Notes: generated by a model not told the origin, from the sequence alone. A DNA stretch of 64,000 nt from Paraburkholderia flagellata (GCF_021390645.1 NZ_JAJEJT010000002.1:1488001-1552000), one strand, 5' to 3'; shown: positions 35,473-45,298, numbered from the stretch's first letter. Program-made: numbers and translations.

Positions 35473-35502
35473 AATTACAGCCCGCGCGGGCGGGCTGTAA
35501 TT
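35473..35502. terminator. Convergent terminator hairpin (SDR / DUF1328 gene)
   Basis: Perfect 13-base arms AATTACAGCCCGC (35473-35485) and GCGGGCTGTAATT (35490-35502) around a 4-base loop. The AT outer ends (AAAATT before, TT after) suit bidirectional termination between two converging genes. Confidence 0.8.
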
Positions 35503-35529
35503 CGACTGCAAAGAGGCGTGGCTCGCTGA

Positions 35530-35694
35530 TTAACCCCTTCTCACGACGCCAAGCAGCAACGTGACGAGGAAAATCACGAGGAAGATGAAGAACAGGATCT
35601 TGGCGATCGATGCCGCACCCGCCGCGATGCCGCCAAAACCAAACACGGCTGCGATGATCGCGATGATAAAGAAAATGACAGCGTATTGAAGCAT
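35530..35694 (-). CDS. DUF1328 small membrane protein (YtjA-like)
   Basis: 54 residues read on the minus strand. It starts [20 protein letters not shown], continues [20 protein letters not shown] and ends LGVVRRG. Two hydrophobic helices with a GF-GG turn match the DUF1328/YtjA family. GGAGG lies 6 bases before the ATG at 35694. The family is often stress-induced; function unknown. Confidence 0.9.
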   Translation of the reverse strand: MLQYAVIFFIIAIIAAVFGFGGIAAGAASIAKILFFIFLVIFLVTLLLGVVRRG

Positions 35695-35913
35695 GACGTC
35701 CTCCTGCACCCGGTGTGATCCGGCTCAAGGGTGGTCGCCGCGCCCCGGCGCCGCGTGCGGTCGCCTGATGCCCGGCATCTGGTTGAGCGGGACGGATCTG
35801 CGCGAGCGTCCCTGCAGGATCACTGGAGCAAGCGCGATGCCTGAGGTTGGGCACACGCTCCCGGTAATCGTATGACGCAGGGATGTTGGCAAACGCGCGC
35901 GCTTCGCGATGCG

Positions 35914-36759
35914 TTACGCCACTTGCGGATGCCAGCCGGCGCGCTGGAACGCCGTGGCGAAGAAGAGCACCTGATAGCGGATCGAGTTCGACCAGTAGGA
36001 CCACGTATGGCCGCCTGGACGTTCCGCGTAGTCGTGAGGCACACCCAGTTCGACGAGCTTTTCGTGCAGCGTGCGGTTCGACTGCACGAAGAAGTCGCTC
36101 ACGCCGCAGTCGATGGTGAGCGCGATATGCGCATGCTCGAAGTCCTGCGCACTATCCACGATCGCATTGTTGTTCCAGAACGTCGCGTGCCGCGCGGGAT
36201 CGCCGAATACGTGATCGATGCCGGGCTCGTCCTCGCAATTGCGCGGATCGACTGCGCCGCTAATGCTGCCGGCTGCACCGAAGGTCTCCTGCCGGTCCAG
36301 CGCAATGCGCAGCGCGCCGAAACCGCCCATGCTCAAGCCCGTTATCGCGCGCGCCTCGCGCGTGGCGATCGTGCGGAAATGCGTGTCGATATACGACACG
36401 ACCTCGCTGCCCACATACGTTTCATAACGACTGCTCCGATCGAACGGGCTGTCGATGTACCAGCTCTCGTGACCGCCGTCCGGCATCACCAGCACCACGT
36501 GGAAACGGTCGGCGAGCTTGCCGATGCGGGTGTTCGAGGTCCAGTCGGCATAACTGCCGCCCGAGCCGTGCAGCACGTAGATCACGGGAAACCGCGCGGC
36601 GTGGTTGCCGCGCGCGTAGTCGTCGGGCAAGACGACGGTCGCGTCGAACGAGCGCTGCATCGCGGCGCTGGGGATCGAGACGACGCGCGTCTGGTATGCC
36701 CAGACGGGTGCACTGAGAAGCAGCGCCAGAACGAACCAGCATGTGCGGACAATAGCCAT
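35914..36759 (-). CDS. Secreted esterase (esterase D/antigen-85-like fold)
   Basis: 281 residues with a signal peptide (AIVRTCWFVLALLLSAPVWA, cleavage likely after WA). The mature part has PVIYVLHGSGGSYADW (oxyanion region), the nucleophile motif GLSMGGFGALR and the late HTWSYW with the catalytic His. This is the putative-esterase family that includes S-formylglutathione hydrolase and mycolyltransferases; the exported form is usually annotated as tributyrin-type esterase. The ATG at 36759 is chosen because the signal peptide begins there. Substrate unknown. Confidence 0.88.
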   Translation of the reverse strand: MAIVRTCWFVLALLLSAPVWAYQTRVVSIPSAAMQRSFDATVVLPDDYARGNHAARFPVIYVLHGSGGSYADWTSNTRIGKLADRFHVVLVMPDGGHESWYIDSPFDRSSRYETYVGSEVVSYIDTHFRTIATREARAITGLSMGGFGALRIALDRQETFGAAGSISGAVDPRNCEDEPGIDHVFGDPARHATFWNNNAIVDSAQDFEHAHIALTIDCGVSDFFVQSNRTLHEKLVELGVPHDYAERPGGHTWSYWSNSIRYQVLFFATAFQRAGWHPQVA

Positions 36760-36959
36760 GAGAAGTCGCTCTTGTGTTGACTGCCACGAAAGACAACTGC
36801 TTTCACGGACTCTAACAAGGGCCACTTACAGCCAAATTTCAACGTGCCATACGAATTGTTTGCGAACGCGGGGGAACCCACATGGCGGGATGAAATGCCC
36901 GCGCGGGCCATTTTCGAGAGAACCCGCTATCTCACTGAGTCCGCGGCGCAGGCCAACGC

Positions 36960-37286
36960 TCAATCGCCATTGCGCCGCCTGCGTCGCAGCCGTCCCTCTG
37001 GCTCACCCTCATGCAGCAAACCCTTTTGACGCGCCGTGAGCGGATCGGTCAAACACGGCTCGGCGTCGAGTACCTGCTCGAAACGCTCCCACATGCCAGC
37101 AGGCGTGTTCGCCGTGCCGACGCGCTTGCCGATCGTGAGCCGGATCTGGTTCGCCCGGCTGATGGTGGAGCGCAGCCGGTGGATTTCCCATAGCAGCCGC
37201 AATACGACGGGCAAGGGATGCCGATCGTAGATTTCAGCCAACTCCGCTGCCGTGAGCGGAGGGAAGTGACGATGATCCCGTCCCAT
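36960..37286 (-). CDS. Conserved hypothetical protein beside a LexA box
   Basis: 108 residues, soluble and basic, with LTAAELAEIYDRHPLPVVLRLLWEI and a STISRANQIRLTIG segment that looks like a helical DNA- or RNA-binding region; the C-terminus is arginine-rich (RLRRRRRNGD). Codon use and composition are coding-like. The ATG at 37286 is preferred to an in-frame TTG at 37298. A consensus LexA box lies 17-32 bases upstream, so it is probably SOS-induced together with the divergent SRAP gene. No family assigned. Confidence 0.72.
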   Translation of the reverse strand: MGRDHRHFPPLTAAELAEIYDRHPLPVVLRLLWEIHRLRSTISRANQIRLTIGKRVGTANTPAGMWERFEQVLDAEPCLTDPLTARQKGLLHEGEPEGRLRRRRRNGD

Positions 37287-37302
37287 TTTCCGCCCCAAAA
37301 CA

Positions 37303-37318
37303 CTGTATATTTATACAG
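37303..37318. promoter_or_regulatory. LexA (SOS) box shared by two divergent genes
   Basis: CTGTATATTTATACAG matches the proteobacterial LexA consensus CTG-N10-CAG with the favoured TATATNTATA-like centre. It lies 17 bases upstream of the hypothetical gene ATG (37286) and 49 bases upstream of the SRAP-domain ATG (37367), so both are expected to be LexA-repressed. Confidence 0.85.
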
Positions 37319-37366
37319 CCTATCACATGTCAGAATGATTCTGAAGGACGGGACGGAGAGACGACT

Positions 37367-38044
37367 ATGTGCACGAACTACGCCGCCGCACGCCGTGACT
37401 ACCTCTTCAGGCATTATGGCGTCCTGCCGCCGGACGACCCATGGCGCGACGAGATCTACAAGGACTATGCCGCGCCGGTGATCCGCCGTGCGAGCGCGGC
37501 GCCCGAGGCACGCGAAGCCCTGCTCGCGACGTTCGGCATGGTGCCGCGCAAGCACATTCCGCCCGGCGTGAAAGTGTTCGACACGATGAATGCGCGCGCC
37601 GAATCGGTGGGGGAAAAGCGCAGCTTCAGCGGCGCGTGGAAAAAACTGCAGCTTTGCCTGATACCCTGCTCGGCGTTTTTTGAGCCGAACTACGAGACCG
37701 GCAAGGCGGTGCGCTGGCGCATAGGTCTTGCCGATGGCGCGCCGTTTGCCATTGCGGGCTTATGGCGCGAGTGGGACGAGGGTGAGTCCGGCAAGACGCA
37801 CTCGTTCACGATGCTCACGGTCAATGCAAACGAGCACCCGCTCATGAAACGCTTTCACAAGCCCGGCGATGAGAAACGTTCCGTGGTGATCGTGCCGCCT
37901 TCCGAGTATGACAACTGGCTTGCGAGTCGCTCGATGGATGAGGCGAGGTCATTTCTCAATCTTTACCCGGTGGATGGGATGGCGGCGGAGCCTCAGCCCT
38001 TGCCACCGCGCGCGACGCCGAAGCCCGATTCGAGCAGCCCATAA
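37367..38044 (+). CDS. yedK: SRAP-domain abasic-site protein (YedK/HMCES)
   Basis: 225 residues of the SOS-response-associated peptidase family, which crosslinks to abasic sites in single-stranded DNA through its N-terminal Cys. Cys2 becomes residue 1 after Met removal. Other family blocks are PPGVKVFDTMNARAES, CLIPCSAFFEPN with the active-site Glu, LWREWDEG, and VNANEHPLMKRFHK with the catalytic His. The LexA box upstream matches the known SOS regulation of the family. A perfect hairpin terminator follows immediately. Confidence 0.93.
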   Translation: MCTNYAAARRDYLFRHYGVLPPDDPWRDEIYKDYAAPVIRRASAAPEAREALLATFGMVPRKHIPPGVKVFDTMNARAESVGEKRSFSGAWKKLQLCLIPCSAFFEPNYETGKAVRWRIGLADGAPFAIAGLWREWDEGESGKTHSFTMLTVNANEHPLMKRFHKPGDEKRSVVIVPPSEYDNWLASRSMDEARSFLNLYPVDGMAAEPQPLPPRATPKPDSSSP

Positions 38045-38073
38045 CAAACGACCCGGCATAGCCGGGTCGTTTG
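38045..38073. terminator. Convergent terminator hairpin (yedK / rhaS)
   Basis: Perfect 13-base arms CAAACGACCCGGC (38045-38057) and GCCGGGTCGTTTG (38061-38073) with a 3-base loop. It starts at the yedK stop and faces the rhaS stop at 38106. Confidence 0.82.
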
Positions 38074-38105
38074 GCACTCCACGTTAATCAAACAAGCAAC
38101 GCAAA

Positions 38106-39113
38106 TCAGAAGTTGAAGTTATCGATATTCGAAGCGTCGAACGTCGTGGGCGGCCCGAGAATCACTTCACCGCTCTTGCCGATCGTGCGCTTGCCGAGCT
38201 TACCCGCGTCAAAGGACTCGCCTTCCTTGCCCGTGATCGTGCCCGAAGCAAGATTGGCCGCAGCGTACGCAGCCAGATAACCCAGTGCACCCGGATCCCA
38301 AAGCTGGAACGCCTTCACGGTGCCGTTCTTCACGAACGCGCGCATCTGGTTAGGCGTGCCGAGGCCCGTCACCGCCACCTTGCCCTTGCTCGGCGACGAA
38401 GAAATGTAGCGCGCCGCCGCCGCAATACCAACCGATGTGGGCGCAACGATCGCCTTCAGGTTCGGATACGCCTGCAGCAAGCCTTGCGTTTCGACGAAGG
38501 ACTTTTGGTCATCGTCATTGCCGTAGGCGATCTTCACGAGCTTCATCTTCGAATACTCGGGCTTCTTCAGTTCTTCCTGCATCCACTTGATCCACGTGTT
38601 CTGGTTCGTCGCGTTGGGCGTGGCCGAGAGAATCGCGAACTCGCCCTCGCCGCCCATCAGCTTCGAAACGAGCTGGATCTGGCCGCGGCCAATGCTTTCG
38701 GCATTTGCCTGGTTCACGAAGATCTGCCGCCCCTCGGGCGCCGTGTCCGAGTCGAACGTGACGACCTTGATGCCTTGATCCATCGCGCGCTTCAAATACG
38801 GCACGAGCGCGTTCGCATCATTGGCCGCGATGACGATCGCGTCCTGGTGCTGCGTGGTGAGCGTATTGATGTACGAGACCTGCGAGGACGCGCCCGCATC
38901 CGAAGGCCCGACCGCCTTGCCCTCGCCCTTGAATTCCTTGATTGCGTCCAGGCCGCCGTTATCGGCGATCACCTCGTAGGGATTGTTGATCTGCTTGGGC
39001 ACGAATGCGATCTTCAGCCCTTCCTTGATGCCGGCCGCATGCGCCGCGACACCGCCTCCCACTAGCAACGCGCACAGCAAGGCCGTGCACACGTGACGTA
39101 CTGGCTTTTTCAT
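38106..39113 (-). CDS. rhaS: Rhamnose ABC transporter substrate-binding protein
   Basis: 335-residue periplasmic sugar-binding protein with a signal peptide (MKKPVRHVCTALLCALLVGG, cleavage after HAA). The type I binding fold shows KIAFVPKQINNPYEVIADNG, IVIAANDANALVPYLKRAMDQGIKVVTFDSD and the LWDPGALGYLAAYAAANL C-terminal block. It matches RhaS-type proteins of rhamnose importers. Last gene of the rhaM-to-rhaS operon, 80 bases after rhaQ. A terminator hairpin follows. Confidence 0.93.
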   Translation of the reverse strand: MKKPVRHVCTALLCALLVGGGVAAHAAGIKEGLKIAFVPKQINNPYEVIADNGGLDAIKEFKGEGKAVGPSDAGASSQVSYINTLTTQHQDAIVIAANDANALVPYLKRAMDQGIKVVTFDSDTAPEGRQIFVNQANAESIGRGQIQLVSKLMGGEGEFAILSATPNATNQNTWIKWMQEELKKPEYSKMKLVKIAYGNDDDQKSFVETQGLLQAYPNLKAIVAPTSVGIAAAARYISSSPSKGKVAVTGLGTPNQMRAFVKNGTVKAFQLWDPGALGYLAAYAAANLASGTITGKEGESFDAGKLGKRTIGKSGEVILGPPTTFDASNIDNFNF

Positions 39114-39193
39114 GAATCGTCTCCTCGATGGGTACCGGACGCATCCGGTTGATTGACTGCCTCTTGACTTCCTTGCCCTCTTTCACACCACGT

Positions 39194-40213
39194 TCAAGCC
39201 GCCCGCGCAAGCGCGCGCCGGTCGCGCAGCGTGCGCCAGCGCGCCGCGAGATTCGGAATCAGCACCGAAGCGAGCAACAGCGCACCGGTCACGATCGTGA
39301 GCGTTTCGCTCGACACATCGACGAGCGTGAGCGCATTCTTCAGCACACCTACGATCAGGAGCGAGAGCAGCACGCCATACATCGACCCACGCCCGCCAAA
39401 AATGCTCACACCGCCAAACAGCACCGCCGCGATCACCGAAAGCTCGAAGCCCTCGCCGTTGTCCCCGCGCGCGCTTGTGAAGCGCAGCGTATAGACAATG
39501 CCCGCGAGCGCGCTCATCACGCCCGACATCACGAACAGACGTAGCTTGATCTTCGGCACGTCAATGCCCGAGAACGACGCGGCCGTGCTGTTCGCGCCAA
39601 TGGCGTAGAGGCTGCGGCCGAATGCCGTGGCCTGCAGCAGTATCGTGAACACGATGGCGCACGCCGCGACGATCAGGAACGGCAACGGAATGAAGGTGCT
39701 GCCCAGGTTGCTCATGCCAAAGAGCGTATAGCCCGGCGGAAAGTCGGCGATTGCCTGGTCGCCGAGCAGCACGTAAGCCAGCCCGCGAAAGAGCGCGAGC
39801 GTGCCGATCGTCACCGCAAGCGATGGCAGATTGAGCTTCACGATCACGAGCCCGTTGAAGAGGCCCGCGAGTCCGCCCGCCACGAGCACGAGCGCCATTG
39901 CGACCGGCATCGGCAAGCCCATGTGCCAGAGCACGCCGAGCAAGGCGCTCGATGCGCCGAGCACCGACGCCACGGAAAGATCGATTTCGGCGGCGACGAT
40001 GATGAGTGTCATCGGCAACGCCATGAGCGCGACTTCGGAGAGATCGGCGAGCACGTTGCTGATGTTCGCGCCCGTGAGGAACACGGGCGAGAGCACTCGC
40101 CCCACCACCAGCGATGCAACGAGAATGATGACGAGCAGCGCTTCCCAGCCAAGCGGCAAGCCGGGTTTGCGCGTGAGCAGCGCGGCGTCGGGTTTCGGGG
40201 CGTTCTTAGCCAT
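39194..40213 (-). CDS. rhaQ: Rhamnose ABC transporter permease
   Basis: 339 residues, about nine to ten membrane helices, of the sugar-ABC permease family related to RbsC. ANISNVLADLSEVALMALPMTLIIVAAEIDLSVASVLGASSALLG carries the conserved EIDLS EAA-type loop and AAVLFGGVSIFGGRGSMYG the second coupling loop. Its first 8 bases overlap the rhaP stop, so the two permeases are co-translated, as expected for a heterodimer. Confidence 0.92.
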   Translation of the reverse strand: MAKNAPKPDAALLTRKPGLPLGWEALLVIILVASLVVGRVLSPVFLTGANISNVLADLSEVALMALPMTLIIVAAEIDLSVASVLGASSALLGVLWHMGLPMPVAMALVLVAGGLAGLFNGLVIVKLNLPSLAVTIGTLALFRGLAYVLLGDQAIADFPPGYTLFGMSNLGSTFIPLPFLIVAACAIVFTILLQATAFGRSLYAIGANSTAASFSGIDVPKIKLRLFVMSGVMSALAGIVYTLRFTSARGDNGEGFELSVIAAVLFGGVSIFGGRGSMYGVLLSLLIVGVLKNALTLVDVSSETLTIVTGALLLASVLIPNLAARWRTLRDRRALARAA

Positions 40214-41261
40214 GGTCGCGTTTCCTCATCATGCGTTTTGCCACAGAGCGGGCGAGCAGCGTATCGGCTGCGATGGCGGCCACGATCAGCGCGCCTTGAA
40301 TCGCCTGTTCCCAGAATGGCGAGACATGCAGCACCACGAGCGCGACGCTGATCACGCCCAGCACGAGTGCGCCGAGCGTCGCGCCGAGTATCGTGCCCAC
40401 GCCGCCAGTGATCGCCACGCTGCCCACCACGGCGGCCGCGACCACCTGCAGCTCGATGCCCTTCGCGGTGCTCGCATCCACGGTGCCAAAGCGGGCGAGC
40501 CACAGCGCGCCAGCCAGGCCCGCTATCGCCCCGCTGATCAGAAAGCCCGTAGCGACACGGCGCTCCACGTTGATGCCAGCGAGCCGCGCCGCTTCCGGGT
40601 TCGAGCCGATCGCGTAGTACTCGCGGCCCGGCCGGAACTGCTTGAGATACACGGAAAGCCCGGCGAGCAGCACGAGCGCGATGAGCGCCAGCACCGGAAT
40701 GCCGAGCACCGAGCCGGTAGCGAGCCGCGAAAACGCGTCCGGCAGGCTCGTTGCGTTGATCTGGCCGCCATGCACCCACGCGTAATCGGCGCCGCGGAAG
40801 ATGTAGAGCGTGGAGAGCGTCGCGACGAGCGACGGCACCCGCCCCACGGCCACGAGCAACGCATTGATTGCGCCCGCAACGAGTCCAATGGCAAGCCCCG
40901 CGACGAGCGCCACGAGCACGGGCATATGCGGAAACACCACGTAGAGACTGCCCACGCCATAAGCGCTGATGCCGACTGTCGACCCGATCGAGAGATCGAT
41001 ATGGCGCATCAAGATCACGATCGTCATGCCCGCCGTGAGCAAGCTCACGATGGAGACATTGAGCAGCACGTCACGCAGATTCTGCAGGTTGAGGAATTGC
41101 GGCCGCGCGAGCGCCGTGCCGCCCACGATCAGCAGCAGGACCACAAAGAGCGTGGTCTCGCGGCTGCGCGCCAGCGCTTCGGCCCACGCGCCCGCGTTGC
41201 GTCGCTGTGCGCGCGGCTCGCCGCCGTGCAAGGGATGAGGAGAAGTGGAATGGCGCATCAT
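40206..41261 (-). CDS. rhaP: Rhamnose ABC transporter permease
   Basis: 351 residues with a hydrophilic N-terminus of about 40 residues, then about nine membrane helices. [17 protein letters not shown] and [19 protein letters not shown] are the coupling-loop signatures. The start at 41261 (ATGATG) overlaps the rhaT TGA. RhaP and RhaQ form the membrane channel for L-rhamnose uptake in the RhaSTPQ system. Confidence 0.92.
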   Translation of the reverse strand: MMRHSTSPHPLHGGEPRAQRRNAGAWAEALARSRETTLFVVLLLIVGGTALARPQFLNLQNLRDVLLNVSIVSLLTAGMTIVILMRHIDLSIGSTVGISAYGVGSLYVVFPHMPVLVALVAGLAIGLVAGAINALLVAVGRVPSLVATLSTLYIFRGADYAWVHGGQINATSLPDAFSRLATGSVLGIPVLALIALVLLAGLSVYLKQFRPGREYYAIGSNPEAARLAGINVERRVATGFLISGAIAGLAGALWLARFGTVDASTAKGIELQVVAAAVVGSVAITGGVGTILGATLGALVLGVISVALVVLHVSPFWEQAIQGALIVAAIAADTLLARSVAKRMMRKRDHG

Positions 41262-42811
41262 GCGGCGTGCCCCAGATGGATGTTGGTTTCGCCGAGCGCG
41301 GCGCTCATGATGCGCTCTTCGTTGGCGTCGGCACGTGCGATATCGGCGGTGATGCGGCCTTCGTGCATGACGAGCACGCGGTCCGCCATGCCGAGCACTT
41401 CGGGCAGTTCGCTCGAAATCATCAGCACGGCCATGCCCTCTTTCACGAGTTCCGCGAGCGCGCCGTAGACTTCCGCCTTCGCGCCCACGTCGATGCCGCG
41501 CGTCGGTTCGTCGATGATGAGCACCTTCGGCCCCGTCGCGAGCCACTTGCCGAGCACCACCTTCTGCTGGTTACCGCCCGAAAGCGTGCCCACCGGCGCG
41601 TTCAGATCGCTCGCCTTCAGGCGCAGGCGCGTACCCCACTGCCCGGCAAGCTGCACTTCGCGCCCCGTGGAGATGAGGCCGAAGCGCACGAGCCGCCCGA
41701 GCACCGTGAGCGACGCATTGCGCGCAATGCTCAGTTCGAGCGCAAGACCTTGCTGACGCCGGTCCTCTGGCACGAGCGCAAGTCCTGCTTTCACTGCGGC
41801 GGCGGGCATGCCGGACGCGAGCGGTTTGCCCGCGATCTGAACCTGCCCCGCGTCGCACGGGTCGATGCCGAATATCGCGCGCGCCACTTCGCTGCGCCCC
41901 GCGCCCACGAGTCCCGCGAGCGCGACGATCTCGCCTGCGCGCACGTCGAACGATATGTCCTTGAATACGCCGCGGCGCGTGAGGCCGCGCACGCGCAGCA
42001 TCACATCGCCGGGCTGCACGTCGGCCTTCGGGTAGAACGTGGCGAGGTCGCGCCCGACCATCTTCGCGACGATGTCCTGAGTCTTGAGCGTGGCCGTGGG
42101 CGCGTCGAACACCTTGGCGCCGTCGCGCATGATCGTCACGTGCTGCGTGAGCGCGAACACTTCTTCGAGCCGGTGCGTGATGAAGAGGATCGCCACGCCC
42201 CGGTCGCGCAAAGTGCGTGCAATCGTAAAGAGCCGCTCGACTTCGGGCAGCGAGAGCGCGGCAGTGGGCTCGTCCATGATGAGCACGTTCGCGTTGAGCG
42301 AAAGCGCCTTCGCAATCTCGATCACCTGCTGGTCCGCAATCGATAGGCCGCGCACGAGCCGCTCGGGCTTCAGTTCCACACCGAGCGATTCGAGCAGCAC
42401 AGCCACTTCGCGATGCATCGTGTCGTAGTCGATGCGGCCCACGCGATCCACAGGCTGACGGCCCATGTAGATGTTCTCCGCAATCGAAAGATCGAAGAAC
42501 AGTGTGGGCTCCTGATAAATCACCGCGAGGCCGGCGTCGCGCGCCTCCCCGGGTTTCGCGAACGCGCGCGCCACGCCGTCGATGAGCATTTCGCCGCCAT
42601 CGGGCTGATGCACGCCCGCGAGAATCTTCACGAGCGTCGACTTGCCCGCCCCGTTTTCGCCGAGCAGCGCGTGTACCTCGCCGGGCATGAGCCTCAAGCT
42701 GCCGTCGATGAGCGCGCGCACGCGCCCGAACGACTTGCTCGCATTACGCAGCTCGAGCCGCGCAATGTCACCGGCCCTGACTTTTGCTTCTGCTTCCACG
42801 GCTGTCTCCAT
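41258..42811 (-). CDS. rhaT: Rhamnose ABC transporter ATP-binding protein
   Basis: 517 residues, a tandem sugar ABC ATPase. The first domain has Walker [12 protein letters not shown], signature-like [16 protein letters not shown] and Walker [12 protein letters not shown]. The second has the degenerate Walker [26 protein letters not shown] and [14 protein letters not shown]. This is the usual RbsA/AraG/RhaT layout with one strong and one weak ATP site. Overlaps rhaP. This RhaT is the ABC ATPase, not the E. coli rhamnose/H+ symporter of the same name. Confidence 0.93.
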   Translation of the reverse strand: METAVEAEAKVRAGDIARLELRNASKSFGRVRALIDGSLRLMPGEVHALLGENGAGKSTLVKILAGVHQPDGGEMLIDGVARAFAKPGEARDAGLAVIYQEPTLFFDLSIAENIYMGRQPVDRVGRIDYDTMHREVAVLLESLGVELKPERLVRGLSIADQQVIEIAKALSLNANVLIMDEPTAALSLPEVERLFTIARTLRDRGVAILFITHRLEEVFALTQHVTIMRDGAKVFDAPTATLKTQDIVAKMVGRDLATFYPKADVQPGDVMLRVRGLTRRGVFKDISFDVRAGEIVALAGLVGAGRSEVARAIFGIDPCDAGQVQIAGKPLASGMPAAAVKAGLALVPEDRRQQGLALELSIARNASLTVLGRLVRFGLISTGREVQLAGQWGTRLRLKASDLNAPVGTLSGGNQQKVVLGKWLATGPKVLIIDEPTRGIDVGAKAEVYGALAELVKEGMAVLMISSELPEVLGMADRVLVMHEGRITADIARADANEERIMSAALGETNIHLGHAA

Positions 42812-42827
42812 GTCGTTGCGCGCACAC

Positions 42828-43733
42828 TCAAATGCGGTAGATACGTTCAGCGTTGCCGCGAAATAGCGCCGCGCGCTCGCTCTCGCTCGCTCCGCTCACG
42901 ATCGACGCATACGCATGCCAAAGCTTCGGATAGCCGCCGAACAGGCGGTCAACCGGAAAATTCGAGGCGAACATCGCGCGATCCGCACCGAATGCATCGA
43001 TCGTTTCCAGCACGTAAGGCCGCAGGCTTTCGACGTTCCACGCATGGTCGAACATCGCCAGTCCGCTGATTTTCACGGCCACGTTCTGGCATGCCGCAAG
43101 CAAGCGCAGACCTTCGCGCCACGCGTGGTAGCCCGCCACGCTGTTGCGGTCGACGAACATGCCCGCGTGGTTGATCACGAGTTGAATGCCGGGATGCGCA
43201 CGCGCGAGTGCGGCCGCCTCTTCCATTTGCGACGGATAGAGTTGCAGGTCGAACGAAAGACCATGCTTTTCCAGCAGCGCGAAGTTCTCACGCCACGTTG
43301 TCTCGCGCATGTAGTGCCGGCCCACATAGTCGTACAGCTTGTTCTCGTGGACGTTGAGAATCTGGCGAATGCCGCGCGTGCGAGCAAACGCGGCGTGCGC
43401 TTCGAGCACCGCGCTCGCGTTGGGCGCGCTCAGGTCGCAGGCAGCCACGATGGCGTCAGGCAACGCGCGGGCTTCCCCCGCGTTCGCTGCGCTGTCCGCG
43501 ATCGACTCCAGCCAGCGCGTTTCTTCCACTGGGTCTTCCGGATCGTGATTCGCCTCGACGTGCACGACCTTGAGCACGTCGATGTCTCCGGCCTCACGCA
43601 GCAAGTCGCCAGGCAGGTAGTTGTGCTTGAGCTCGCGTGCATCGCCGACGAACGACGTGCCCGGATTCGCGAGCCACGGGTAATGATGCGTATCGAGGTT
43701 CCAGAAGTGGACGTGCGGATCGACGACCTGCAT
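42828..43733 (-). CDS. Amidohydrolase, probable L-rhamnono-gamma-lactonase
   Basis: 301-residue metal-dependent hydrolase of the amidohydrolase-2 family. [18 protein letters not shown] is the N-terminal metal motif and [12 protein letters not shown] the central His region. In the non-phosphorylative route it opens L-rhamnono-1,4-lactone to L-rhamnonate. The start at 43733 follows GAGGAACATGCC; an ATG at 43757 overlapping the rhaM stop is the alternative. Fuconolactonases look similar, but RhaM and rhamnonate dehydratase in the same regulon favour rhamnose. Confidence 0.87.
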   Translation of the reverse strand: MQVVDPHVHFWNLDTHHYPWLANPGTSFVGDARELKHNYLPGDLLREAGDIDVLKVVHVEANHDPEDPVEETRWLESIADSAANAGEARALPDAIVAACDLSAPNASAVLEAHAAFARTRGIRQILNVHENKLYDYVGRHYMRETTWRENFALLEKHGLSFDLQLYPSQMEEAAALARAHPGIQLVINHAGMFVDRNSVAGYHAWREGLRLLAACQNVAVKISGLAMFDHAWNVESLRPYVLETIDAFGADRAMFASNFPVDRLFGGYPKLWHAYASIVSGASESERAALFRGNAERIYRI

Positions 43734-43753
43734 GGCATGTTCCTCGCGTGTGC

Positions 43754-44068
43754 TCATGGCAAATGAAAAACCGGCACGAGTGGCTGTTGCAGCGGTACGT
43801 GTTGCGCGTCGGTCTGCATGATGTCGGCCATGTAGTCCCACCATTTGCGCATGACGGGCAACTCGGGCAGCGCGTCCATCGTGTGATCGTCGCGGCGTTC
43901 GAGCACGGCGAAGAGATGATGCGTCGCCTCGTCGAGAAAGATGCGGTAATTCTTCACGCCTGCATCGCGCAGCGCGCTCGCAAGCTCGGGCCAGATTTCG
44001 CGGTGACGCCGCTCGTATTCGTCCCGCTTGCCGGGATCGAGCTGCATGCGAAACGCAATTGTCTCCAT
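43754..44068 (-). CDS. rhaM: L-rhamnose mutarotase
   Basis: 104 residues. Family blocks AFRMQLDPGKRDEYERRHREIWPEL, NYRIFLDEATHHLFAVLE and RKWWDYMADIM match E. coli RhaM closely, with the catalytic His in RRH. It interconverts alpha and beta L-rhamnose so the dehydrogenase gets its anomer. First gene of the rhaM-lactonase-rhaTPQS operon. It diverges from the LysR gene across a region carrying the shared 53-base element. Confidence 0.94.
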   Translation of the reverse strand: METIAFRMQLDPGKRDEYERRHREIWPELASALRDAGVKNYRIFLDEATHHLFAVLERRDDHTMDALPELPVMRKWWDYMADIMQTDAQHVPLQQPLVPVFHLP

Positions 44069-44208
44069 GATCGTGTCTCCGTCCAGCTTTGTTTCGGCGT
44101 GCGTATATGCCGCTTATTCGATTTGGGCGCGCGTCGCCTCGGTGTTTGCCCTGGCATCGCAGCGCGCAACGGCACGCGTTTTTACGTGGTTAGCCGCGTT
44201 GTGATCCG

Positions 44209-44277
44209 ACTATAATTCCCGCATCGATAGCCAACCAATCCGATGTTGGGATCGGGCGATGCACAAACCGGATCGCT
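44209..44277. promoter_or_regulatory. LysR-type control region of the rhaM operon (copy A)
   Basis: The element CGATAGCCAACCAATCCGA (44225-44243) and downstream bases to 44277 repeat, ungapped, the sequence at 50447-50499. On the minus strand TATAGT (44209-44214) fits a -10 for rhaM, and the element covers the expected -35 region. On the plus strand TATAAT (44211-44216) is a perfect -10 for the lysR gene. This is a compact divergent LysR-type control region. Confidence 0.65.
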
Positions 44278-44279
44278 CC

Positions 44280-45272
44280 ATGAATCATCAAACTGCCGTC
44301 GTCGCGCTCGTCAACCGGCTCAGATTCAAACATCTCGCCCTGCTCGTCGCGCTCGACGACGCGCGCAACGTTCATCAAGCCGCCGATGCCATCAACGTCG
44401 CCCAGCCCAGCGCGAGCCGCATGTTGAGCGACATCGAGGAAGCGTTCGGCTTCCGGCTCTTCGAGCGCAACGCGCGCGGCATGCAGCCCACTGCGCTCGG
44501 CGTCGTCACGCTCGCCTACGCACGCCGCGCGCTCGCCGAACTCACGCGCTTTGCCGAAGACCTCGATGTGAAGCGCCGCGGCGGCCACGGGCAGCTCACC
44601 GTCGGCGCGATCATGGGCGCCGCGCCCGACTTGCTCGCGCAAGCCGTCGCCACGCTCAAGACCGAACGGCCGCTGTTGCACGTGCGCATCCTCGGCGAAA
44701 CGAGCGACCAGGTCGTGCAACTGCTGCATCGCCGCGAAGTCGATCTCGCGCTCGGGCGCCTCACCACGCCGCTGCAGCACAACGATTTCAGCTTCGAGCC
44801 GATCGCCCGCGAAACGCTCGTGCTCGTCGTGCGCGCGCGCCATCCACTTGCCCGGCGCGAGCAGGTCACGCTCGCGGAACTGATGGACTGGCCGTGGGTG
44901 GCGCAGCCCATTACGAGCCCCGCGCGCGAACTCTTCGAAGGCGAACTCGCACGCGCGGGTCTTGGCACGCCCGCCAATCTCACGGAGTCGGCTTCGATCT
45001 TCGCCACGCTGCAACTGCTCGAAAGCTTCGACGCCGTGGCCATGCTGCCCGAGCCGGTCGTGCGCGACCATGTGCGTGGCAAGCTGCTCGTCGTGCTGCA
45101 GCTCGAAATCGGCAAGAGCCTGCCGGGCTACGGGGTGCTCACGCGCAAGAACGAGCCGCTCGCCGAGCCCGCCGAGCATTTCGTCGGCTTGCTGCGGCGC
45201 TTTTCGCAGCCCTTCAAGATGGACGATATCGCTCACGGTGGTTCGCACGCTGCCGCGCTCGCGCCTCATTGA
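44280..45272 (+). CDS. LysR family regulator of the rhamnose genes
   Basis: 330 residues: an N-terminal winged helix-turn-helix (RFKHLALLVALDDARNVHQAADAINVAQPSASRMLSDIEE) and a periplasmic-binding-like effector domain, in the subgroup related to GbpR/GalR-type sugar regulators. An ATG at 44259 lies inside the conserved operator-like element, so the ATG at 44280 is preferred. It sits between the two rhamnose operons, diverges from rhaM, and the same element stands before both operons. L-rhamnose or a pathway intermediate is the likely inducer (inference). Confidence 0.88.
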   Translation: MNHQTAVVALVNRLRFKHLALLVALDDARNVHQAADAINVAQPSASRMLSDIEEAFGFRLFERNARGMQPTALGVVTLAYARRALAELTRFAEDLDVKRRGGHGQLTVGAIMGAAPDLLAQAVATLKTERPLLHVRILGETSDQVVQLLHRREVDLALGRLTTPLQHNDFSFEPIARETLVLVVRARHPLARREQVTLAELMDWPWVAQPITSPARELFEGELARAGLGTPANLTESASIFATLQLLESFDAVAMLPEPVVRDHVRGKLLVVLQLEIGKSLPGYGVLTRKNEPLAEPAEHFVGLLRRFSQPFKMDDIAHGGSHAAALAPH

Positions 45273-45298
45273 TCCGTTTTGATCCGATTGCCCCGGGC

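Noticed and set aside
44259..44280. The upstream ATG at 44259 as start of the LysR gene
   Set aside because: It lies inside the element repeated at 50447-50499 where no LysR gene follows, so this sequence is conserved as DNA and not as protein. The next ATG fits the family N-terminus.
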